Of a stretch of DNA of 64,000 bases, positions 56,665-64,000 are shown one piece after another. The notes below the pieces were generated by a model, which did not search any database, was not told the origin of the DNA, and saw only the letters and a list, made by a program, of their open reading frames with translations. The DNA is from Micropterix aruncella (lineage: Eukaryota; Arthropoda; Insecta; Lepidoptera; Micropterigidae), in contig OX155961.1 of the NCBI GenBank assembly GCA_944548615.1, positions 24,643,192 through 24,707,191 on the forward strand, in the 5' to 3' direction. The position numbers and the translations under genes are program-made. Each line of letters begins with the position of its first letter. Position 1 is the first letter of the stretch.

Positions 56665-57130
56665 TTGAAATTATGTTTATTACTAAATAAATGAAAGGGC
56701 ACTTATCTGGTCTGTGGCGACCAAGAGCGACTCCACGCCTTTTTCTTTTTCTCTTCTTTCAGTGTTTGCGGTTTCCTACTGTAGTATTGGAACCTTTCTA
56801 TTTTATCCTACAGCGGCAACACAACAATTCGAAAGATGAGATCAAAGCTGGAAAATAATAGGCGATTAGATATTTTAAAAACTAATGTTTATTAAATATT
56901 GATACACATTTTTCAAAATAAATACACGTCGTCAAGATAAATGACATTTCTGAAATCGAACAATTCGTTGAAAATTTAAATTCAAGGAATCGAACAAAAA
57001 GAAATAGCTAATAATATTTTACACGATTAAGTTAAAGTATATCATAACCAACCGTGCAAAACGTTATTTTTAAATGAATGATAAATAAAAATAAAAAGCA
57101 TTTGATGATTATGATGATATGATAAACCTT
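56665..57130. other. AT-rich intergenic DNA, no gene
   Basis: Nothing recognised. Confidence 0.4.
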
Positions 57131-57131
57131 C

Positions 57132-57521
57132 TTAATTTTGCCTATTGAGACCGGAACCTTTGCAAGCGCCTAAAATATAAATAAAAGACAATTCCCAAGA
57201 TTTGACATCCCTTTCTTTTGCATTATCACCAAGGAATTTTATTATTTTAACTTTAAAACATTGATTAAAAGTTAAATTATGCGCCCTGGCATGCAAAGAT
57301 ATTGGAAGCTGGCTTCCATTTCCTACACTGGCCCTATGATTATTTAGTTTAATATTAAGTAGTGTTGTTGTTTCACCGATATAAAAGGCATCGCAAGTCC
57401 TGCACATAAGTTGATATACTATATTTTTTGATCTACAACTGCAATGAAAGGGAACCCTGTAATTATTAGTAGTATTAGGACTGGTAAAGAAAGCAAAACT
57501 AGTGAATTTTGAAAGAATCAT
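57132..57521 (-). pseudogene. Penelope-like GIY-YIG endonuclease fragment
   Basis: 129 open codons. FHCSCRSKNIVYQLMCRTCD supplies a Cys pair region and the first half-motif (VYQ in place of GIY). AFYIGETTTLLNIKLNNHRA supplies the YIG half with the following Arg/Lys and His positions. PISLHARAHNL and ERDVKSWELSFIYILGACKG complete the domain, with the Glu of WELSFI as the expected metal-binding residue. GIY-YIG nucleases of this kind (Cys motif, YIGET, H...H, E) are fused to the RT in Penelope-like elements. RT is absent here. Different from the C-terminal fragments at 17 and 44 kb, so at least two lineages are present. Confidence 0.87.
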
Positions 57522-57524
57522 ATC

Positions 57525-58430
57525 GGAATCAAGAAAGAATCATAGGGATATCATCAACGTATTAACTTGGATACTTGGATACAGGCACTGGGATATGTTA
57601 TTTTAATATTCGGAATCTGACAATTGTTATATTGATATTGGCCCGTTTTCATCGACTTCGCTGTGCATATTTTTCATTAAATATTGAATATTAATTAAAT
57701 AAAACTTGAGTCACACGGAACTTTAGACCTTTAGCTATTTGTTTTAGAACTTGTAGTTAAAATATAAAATTTTAAATATGAATTTTATTTTGATCATGAG
57801 GCGTCATGCATTTAGGGTGGTGAAAAAAAAATCAACATAATATTTGGGTTTAATGTGGAGTTACTTTTGATGATATTTTGATAAGAGTCGGTCTCAATTT
57901 TATTTTTTTTTAAAATACTTTATAGGGAAAGCCCTCGCATAGCTTATTTTTTGGCTACCGTTTTCCTCATAAAATATTATAGTGGACATAAATATTATAG
58001 GTAATCATCATTTTAGTAGTTTTCAAACGTATCAACTTTTTTTATTTAAAAAAAAACATGATTGCTCACAGATTAGGTACACGAGTAGAAAATAAATAAA
58101 AAAGATCATCGCTTCATATCATAAAATATTATCAAAAATATTATCAACCATTTATTTTTTCCGCACGCAAGGCTTGTTTCAAACACTTGGCCGTATTCGC
58201 GTTCACTTTTTCTTGCTTGCTTTCTTTATTGTGTAATTTAAATCCTTGATTATGCGTAACTTAGTACACTTATAAGATATATGAAAGTAATTTGGGCGTC
58301 GTGCAGTCAGTCAATCAGACAAGTCGAAATTAAAAGGATACCTTATTGAGAAATGGTATGATATCAACGAAATCTAATTCTAAATTAGCTTGACAAATTT
58401 TAACATTTTATTGACTAGGTATTATATATT
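57525..58430. other. AT-rich intergenic DNA, no gene
   Basis: Nothing recognised. Confidence 0.4.
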
Positions 58431-58434
58431 AATG

Positions 58435-58657
58435 CTAGCTGCGCCCCGCGGTTTCACCCGCGTGGTGATGGAAAATTGTGATAATGATGATAGAAAACTA
58501 TATATCTTTGTAAGTTATAACCTATGTGTTATTCTGATGTGTAAGCGATATTATTTTAAAGTTTTAGCAAAATCTATTCAGTAGTTTTTGCGTGAAAGAG
58601 TAACAAACATCTATACATACATTCTTACAAACTTTCGCGTTTATAATAGTAGTAGGA
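58435..58657 (-). mobile_element. Short non-autonomous Helitron
   Basis: On the minus strand TCCTACTACTATTATAAACG begins the element after an A, and GGTGAAACCGCGGGGCGCAG followed by CTAG ends it. The GC-rich sub-terminal part can form a stem. The base after CTAG is C where T is expected. 223 bp, internally deleted compared with the 733-bp copy. Confidence 0.78.
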
Positions 58658-58784
58658 TTTCAACAGAATGTAGAAACGTATTTTTAGGAATGTTTTATTT
58701 TGTGTCCGATAATCAATTAAATTTTGTATTTGTAGGACCATATAATCAATTAATAATTTTCGCGTCAAAATGTTTTAAAGTAAG

Positions 58785-59415
58785 TTAGGACTTTGAATTG
58801 GAAAGTCCTTATATTAACTTTTCGTGAAAATAAATGTTTATTTCGGAAATATTTATTTCAAATTGCAAAGTATATATCATTCACAGTATTGCCCATCGGT
58901 AGCTATGCTCTTCCACCATCTTTCCGGCAATAGACAGATTTCCCGGTGGAAGAAGTTTTCGTCCTTGAAGACTATCACGAATCCACGAATCCAGCCGTTT
59001 TTCGATATCCTCGAAAGTCTGGAAGCGCTTCTCGGAAAGGCCAGGGGCCATCGAACGGAACAAATAGCAAACGGATGGTGCAATATCTTGGGAGTACAGC
59101 AGGTGTATAGTACAGTTTTTCCTGTGAGTTCCTGACCTGCTTCGCGACCTGTGATCGACCACTGTCCTACTGGAAAATTACCTTGTCATGTCTTCTTGCT
59201 TATTCCGGCCCTTTATCTTCACCGCATCGCTTAATTTGTTGAGCTGAGTTCAATAGCGATTGCCCGTGATGGTTTCTCCCGATTTCAACAGCTCGTATTA
59301 GACGACACTCTTTTGGCCCCACTAAATGCAAAGCATTGCCTTTGATCCGTGGATGTATTAGATCCATGGATCCGTGGATGTCTGAGATTGCCTCTTCGGC
59401 GTGGCTGTTAAGGTC
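58785..59415 (-). mobile_element. Mariner transposon, 3' half, interrupted by BEL
   Basis: The transposase relic ends at 58877. The outer sequence at 58785-58830 (TTAGGACTTTGAATTGG) is a plausible terminal repeat and is itself a short palindrome. The other half of the element is not in the window; it is cut at 59415, where the BEL LTR starts. Confidence 0.75.
58877..59410 (-). pseudogene. Mariner transposase, C-terminal half, frameshifted
   Basis: Read on the minus strand from 59410: SKAMLCI (usual 'VMLCIWWD' block, here with a stop), VVxYELLKSGETITGNRY (usual 'YYELL..GETI'), TQLNKLSDAVK, then in neighbouring frames YSQDIAPSV (around the third catalytic Asp), LFRSMAPGL, DIEKRLDSWI and finally LPERWWKSIATDGQYCE before the stop at 58877. 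The motifs are in the correct order for a mariner protein but spread over at least three frames, with internal stops. No function is possible. Confidence 0.9.
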
Positions 59416-60514
59416 TGGTTATAAAATCCATCAGTTATTTTTCTGTGAGTTTCTCCCACTGCTGAAGGGTGGTTTTTGTGGACTGTAAATGTTATTTACC
59501 TTCGCGTTCTCTCGTTCTTCCTGGCCGCCGAGTAGTCTCCCGTATCTGGTTCACACTCTATTAGATGATCACACAGTGAAAGAGTTTATTTCAAAAGAAC
59601 GTTTATTGTCCTTCAATTTACTCGTGAGTTACAGTATACACTTAAATTATGCGCGCGAGTACGAGACCAGCCAAGGGCTGCCGTATGTACAACTATTATC
59701 CCGCCGCTTAAGGGTCGTTCATTCTCGACCTCGGTATTTTTGTGACTGTTCGATTTTCCAAAATCGTTCACTAGCCTCGCTAAAGCCCCGCCACTCTAAC
59801 CCGTGATTGGTTAAAAGGCAATGGCGGCGGTAAGAGACCGGCCTACTGAGGGTTAAGGGGTGTGGCTTAGCGAGAGTACATATTATTCAATCAGGCTTAC
59901 ATTTTTAACTTAAATTAATCTCACCTTAATTGAAGGTAATTTTCTATAATATGTATTACTACTACATTATCATTAGGTTTATAGCGAAAATATGTAGATT
60001 AAACATTAACAATACATCATATTTAGTACTTAAAATTCCTTCGAATAGCTAGCAAAATTATAAGTATTTGATTTTATCCAAGCTTTCAGTCGAATAATTA
60101 ATAGCCTCCTAATTACCTCAAACATTGCGATTATTTTGAGATTACCACATTTGTTTTAATATAAGAGGGTTGCGCGAGCGGCTTGCCGCGTTTACGATTT
60201 TTTGTTATCGGTCGACACCCTCGATATATCCACTGCGAGAAATGACAGGCTGATAATTAATTAGGGGTCTTCGGCCCTTAAAGACGGCGATATATTATTA
60301 CCAGGACCTTTCATGGAATTTTGTCCTGCGTATTTAGTTAGGACTTCCTTGCGGATGATTTTAATATTTGAATGAGCCGTATTTTGTTTCAGTGTCTGTT
60401 ATTTATGTCTGTTATGGGGTGGCTCGAGCGTGTGAAAGAGGAATATAAGCTTCTAAGAATCGATCTCTCGCGAACAGCTACCCATATTAGAGAATGCAAG
60501 TGATAATTCGTACA
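59416..60514 (-). mobile_element. BEL/Pao 3' long terminal repeat
   Basis: Begins (minus strand) TGTACGAATTATCAC and ends GGATTTTATAACCA; 1099 bp versus 1098 bp for the copy at 30976-32073. It is preceded by a purine tract (ATGAGCGGGGAAA, about 60515-60527), the usual plus-strand primer site. It abuts mariner coding sequence at 59415; the adjacent AGGTC (59411-59415) would be one half of a target duplication. Confidence 0.9.
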
Positions 60515-60527
60515 TTTCCCCGCTCAT
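60515..60527 (-). promoter_or_regulatory. Polypurine tract of the BEL element
   Basis: On the minus strand GAGCGGGGAAA directly precedes the LTR's TG. This is the position where plus-strand DNA synthesis is primed in LTR retrotransposons. Confidence 0.7.
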
Positions 60528-60593
60528 GGCAACGTGCCATTAACTTATTTTACGAATTATTTACCTTAAATCTACGTTATTTATCTCTATGGC

Positions 60594-63002
60594 TTATTCT
60601 ATTCGGGCGGACAATTCTAATCTAACTAGTTTGCTTATTGACCTGCGATAAATTTTTCCGTCGATTTTTACATCTACTATCCTGACAACACCTGTTTTGT
60701 CAGGGTAGACTTCCGTTACTATAGCGCGAGGCCATCTTCCTCTTTCTAGAGAGGGATCCAATATTAACACCAGTTCCCCCACCCTTAGTGGAGGTTGTAC
60801 CTCCTTCCATTTAGGTCGAGAGACTAGCATAGGTAGTACTTCTTTAGACCACCTATTCCAAAAAGAGTCAGCTAGAGCTTGGGTCTGTCTCCACTGTTTA
60901 CGGTTACATAAATCTCCAATGGTAAATTTACCCATAGCGGTGCTGTTAGAGTGTCCTAACAAAAAGCTTTGCGGCGTAAGTGGCTCCTGGTCTCGACTGT
61001 CTATAGTAATGTGCGAGATAGGCCGCTGATTAAGGATTGACTCCACTTCAGCCAATAAGGTCTGCATCATTTCCACAGAAGGCGCTCTTTCTTTCAATAT
61101 GGCGTACAAAGCTCTTTTGGCTGACTTAACCATCGATTCCCAGCAGCCGCCATGTTGGGGAGAAGCAGGTGGTATAAACCTCCAGTCAATCTGGTCGTTA
61201 CTTAAACGTTCACGGATACGTTCATCGCCAATCTCTGAAACGACCTTCTTCAATTCGGCACTCGCACCTTTTAGATTAGATCCATTATCTGACATTATCA
61301 CCCTTGGTTTGCCCCGCCGGGCTATGAATCTTCTTATCGCTTGTATTGTCGAATTAGTAGACAAATCATATGCTAATTCAATGTGAACCGCTCGTGTGGT
61401 TAGACAAGAGAACAACACGCCATATCGTTTCTCCACTTTTCTTCGTATAGTCACCTGAACCGGCCCGAAGTAGTCTACGCCTACGGCGTTAAAACACCTC
61501 GTATGATGCTGCAAACGTGACATCGGGAGTTGTCCCATCAACGCTGTGACTGGTTTTGCCCTTCTCATTTTGCACAGCATACACTGGTATATAAATTTTT
61601 TGACCGTTTGACGGGGACTAATTAGCCAGAACCTCTGGCGTAGGCTGGCCAATGTCGTTTCAACCCCGGAATGAGCCATCTCCTCATGAGTTCTTACCAC
61701 CAGTAGTTGTGTATAGCGATCCCGGCCGTCAAGTATTATGGGATACTTAGTGTCGTGTGGTATACCCGGCGCATTTGCGATGCGGCCGCCTACTCTTATT
61801 AAGCCCCGCTCGTCTAAGTACGCATTTAAACCTATCAAACGGCTATTCCTAGGTAAAGTCCCTTTCACTCGTATAAGTTCTATTTCTTTCTTAAAAGAAC
61901 GACTCTGCGACTCCTTTAATAATATTATTTCAGCGCTGGCAATATCTTGTCCGTTTAAAATGCAGTTATTCGTGGCACCTCTACATAGTTGAATAAACTT
62001 ACTAACGTATGCGGCTACGCGCAATAATCTGCGATGTTGGGAGAATCTCGCGACATCTATTGTGCTCGTAGGTACAGCGTGTAGCGCAAATACCGCCAAT
62101 GGTTTATACTCGAGGGATATCTTATCCTTTTCCCCGGGTTGATGGGGAACCTTTGCCGGCCATACCTCTGGTGGCTGTCTAAGGTATTCAGGACCATTCA
62201 GCCAACGGCTCTCGGGCGAGAGGTCAATTTTTGACTTCGCTCTCGTAGCTTCATCTGCAGGATTACTATTTCCGCTTAACCATCTCCACTCCTCCGGGGT
62301 AGTCAGTTCGTCCAATACTCCCAGACGGTTAGAGACAAATTGTTGGTGGTCGGAGCTACGTGAACGTATCCACCAAAGTACGTTCATCGAGTCTGTCCAT
62401 AAAATCTTTTCATGAAATTTAATTTTGTACTCGCTAGTGATTTTTTTCGCTAGTTCGGCGCCTAATAGTGCTGCTGTCAGTTCTAAACGCGGTATTGTCA
62501 TTTTTTTTAACGGCGCGACTCTGGTTTTACTTGCGATAAAGGATGTGGTCGGTTCTTCGCCTGGTCTGGCTATTCTCATATACGCGACAGCGCACATAGC
62601 CTCTTGAGACGCGTCACAATATATGTGTAATTGTCTATTTTCGGAGGGATTCTTTGTTACGCCGTGATAGCGTGAAATCCTTACGTCCTTCGCCGAGCGA
62701 AGGGCATTTATCCATTCACCCCAACCTTTGAAAATATCTTGTGTGACCTCCTCATCCCAGGCTACACCGCTGGTCCACACCTTTTGCATTAGAATTTTGG
62801 CTCGGATAGTTATTGGGCTTAATACCCCGAGTGGGTCATAAATTGACATTACTACCTTAAGAGCCTCTCGTTTCGTTGGCACTCTCTGGCCCGTTTTTAA
62901 GGCGTCATCGAGTTTTTCTAACCTAAAATTAAATGTAAGTTGGTCACTTTCTGGCAACCATTCTAACCCTAAAAGCCGTTGAGAGCTTATTTCTCCTTTC
63001 TC
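60594..63002 (-). CDS. BEL/Pao pol, RNase H and integrase part
   Basis: Continuation of pol after a frameshift near 63003-63008. Counting from residue 1 at 62957: YDPLGVLSPI (40-49), the Pao-specific RT/RNase H joint; RNase H CDAS (114-117), PRLEL (156-160) and TDS (188-190); an integrase zinc-binding region with H424/H429 in THEEMAHSG and CMLC (459-462); then the integrase core with D495 in GVDYFGP, D557 in MSDNGSN and E607 in GCWESMVK; and a BEL-typical C-terminal domain with GRWPRAIV. RNase H and integrase make and insert the DNA copy. The frame is open to its stop with all three integrase residues, so damage appears limited to the frameshift. There is no envelope-like ORF between the stop and the LTR. 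Confidence 0.92.
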   Translation of the reverse strand, partial: EKGEISSQRLLGLEWLPESDQLTFNFRLEKLDDALKTGQRVPTKREALKVVMSIYDPLGVLSPITIRAKILMQKVWTSGVAWDEEVTQDIFKGWGEWINALRSAKDVRISRYHGVTKNPSENRQLHIYCDASQEAMCAVAYMRIARPGEEPTTSFIASKTRVAPLKKMTIPRLELTAALLGAELAKKITSEYKIKFHEKILWTDSMNVLWWIRSRSSDHQQFVSNRLGVLDELTTPEEWRWLSGNSNPADEATRAKSKIDLSPESRWLNGPEYLRQPPEVWPAKVPHQPGEKDKISLEYKPLAVFALHAVPTSTIDVARFSQHRRLLRVAAYVSKFIQLCRGATNNCILNGQDIASAEIILLKESQSRSFKKEIELIRVKGTLPRNSRLIGLNAYLDERGLIRVGGRIANAPGIPHDTKYPIILDGRDRYTQLLVVRTHEEMAHSGVETTLASLRQRFWLISPRQTVKKFIYQCMLCKMRRAKPVTALMGQLPMSRLQHHTRCFNAVGVDYFGPVQVTIRRKVEKRYGVLFSCLTTRAVHIELAYDLSTNSTIQAIRRFIARRGKPRVIMSDNGSNLKGASAELKKVVSEIGDERIRERLSNDQIDWRFIPPASPQHGGCWESMVKSAKRALYAILKERAPSVEMMQTLLAEVESILNQRPISHITIDSRDQEPLTPQSFLLGHSNSTAMGKFTIGDLCNRKQWRQTQALADSFWNRWSKEVLPMLVSRPKWKEVQPPLRVGELVLILDPSLERGRWPRAIVTEVYPDKTGVVRIVDVKIDGKIYRRSISKLVRLELSARIE

Positions 63003-64000
63003 CAGAGCAATATTATGGTAGCTTTCCTTTCTTCGGGTATTTCGTTCAAAACGCTTTGATAATTAGACGCCCAGCCCTTTAAGAAAAAATTCCCTTGTTG
63101 ATGTATGTAGATTATGTTTTTTATCACGTTACGAGCTTCTTCTATTGAAGAAGACCCGAAAGCAAGGTCGTCCATAAAGTGATGGTCTGTGATAGCCTCC
63201 ACTGCTAGAGGGTACTGATTCTTGAAACGTTCAGCGTTTTTATTTCGGATATAGAGGGCTGATGTCGGGGATGACCGAGAACCGAATATTAAAGAGGACA
63301 TTTTTAGGATACGAGGTTCTATATCGCGCCGATATCCCCGCCAAAGGAACAACTGACTATAGGTATCGTCCTCGATCACCTTAATACGCATGAACATGTC
63401 CCCAATATCGGCGGTAAAAGCCACCGGATGCTCGCGGAACCTAAAAAGTATACCTGTTATGCTTTGATTATAGTCTGGCCCCGTTATCAGTAAGCTATTT
63501 AGAGATACTCCCTTTACGCTAGCAGCAGCGTCATGCACGATCCTAAGCTTGTTTCCTTTGGCGGCGCTACAGACACCCAAGTGTGGTAAAAACCATATAT
63601 CAGTTCGGCCGGCTAATTTGGAAGGGTCTACTTCTTCGGCGTAACCTTCTGCTAAGTACTTGTCCATTTTCTGACAATAAGCGTCTCCATAAGTCCGATC
63701 TCTGTCCATTTTTCTCTCGACGGCGTGAAGTCGAGCTAGCGCCATAGGTCGGCTATCAGGAAGAACACGTCTGTCATCTCGCCAGAGCAACCCCGTGTGC
63801 CATACCCCGCCGTTTAACGAAGTAGTGGATTCCAATAATTTTTTAGACCTTACCGAGTCCGCAAGTTCTCGCTTTTTATTCGGCCAGTCTTGCTCTAATC
63901 TGAGGTTTTCCTCGAGTAATCTCTGAAGAGACGCGTCATTGCTACCGCTATCACTTAGGCAGAAGCTATGTAATGCGTCATTTTGCCTATCTACAGATAC
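63003..64000 (-). CDS. BEL/Pao pol, reverse transcriptase part (runs off the window)
   Basis: Open without a stop from the window edge to 62987. Counting from residue 1 at 63835: MDRDRTYGDAYCQKMDKYLA (43-62), FLPHLGV (82-88), RIVHDAAA (98-105), the palm Asp in TADIGDMF (141-148, D143), IFGSRSSPTSALY (183-195) and the catalytic HHFMDDLAFGS (218-228), where the Met-Asp-Asp replaces the more usual YVDD. A one-base frameshift near 63003-63008 separates it from the next domain. Upstream gag/protease parts are beyond the window. Confidence 0.92.

Overview
This looks like a stretch of insect (arthropod) nuclear DNA. It is AT-rich, has no bacterial-type operons and no convincing host gene, and consists of nested and broken transposable elements in AT-rich intergenic sequence. 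The mix (BEL/Pao LTR retrotransposon, Penelope-like elements with GIY-YIG domains, RTE, CR1/Jockey and I/LOA-type LINEs, pogo/Tigger, mariner, hAT, TTAA-targeting elements, Helitrons with the insect-type TCTATACTAATATTATAAA end) fits an insect. A lepidopteran is possible, but the order cannot be fixed from the sequence alone.

Layout. 0.3-0.5 kb: a (TA)n tract. 4.75-5.0 kb: a TTAA-flanked MITE. 5.1-9.3 kb: two I/LOA-type LINE remnants facing each other across a (TAG)n tract. The minus-strand one still shows endonuclease, reverse transcriptase (RT), RNase H and a zinc knuckle, broken by two frameshifts and two in-frame stops. 10.9-14.3 kb: a DNA transposon with long inverted ends and a decayed DDE transposase, flanked by two copies of an unclassified GC-rich dispersed repeat (family A). 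17.0-17.4 kb: a Penelope fragment. 17.6-19.9 kb: a hAT element with an 8-bp target duplication whose transposase relic is split by a TTAA-flanked insertion. 22.3-24.3 kb: a small ORF with an internal duplication, then a tandem array of ~135-bp units. 24.3-28.5 kb: two minus-strand CR1/Jockey-like LINEs, one with a 599-codon open RT frame, and a TTAA-flanked element between them. 30.6-32.9 kb: an RTE LINE interrupted by a BEL 5' LTR/gag piece. 33.3-35.4 kb: a structurally complete Tigger element with an uninterrupted transposase. 36.8-56 kb: mostly decayed DNA with MITEs, a local duplication, LINE tails, tandem repeats, a Helitron and two large family A copies. 56.4-56.7 kb: a second (TA)n tract. 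57.1 kb: a Penelope GIY-YIG fragment. 58.4 kb: a small Helitron. 58.8-64 kb: a mariner pseudogene interrupted by a BEL/Pao element whose 3' LTR and most of pol are present and which runs off the window edge.

Coordinated function. These are independent mobile elements, not a pathway. The Tigger transposase is the only frame that looks complete from start to stop. The BEL pol and the CR1/Jockey RT are nearly intact but frameshifted or 5'-truncated. The useful signals are insertion order (nesting), paired copies of short non-autonomous elements, and an uncharacterised repeat family with a hairpin terminus. I did not find evidence for a new host or defence system.
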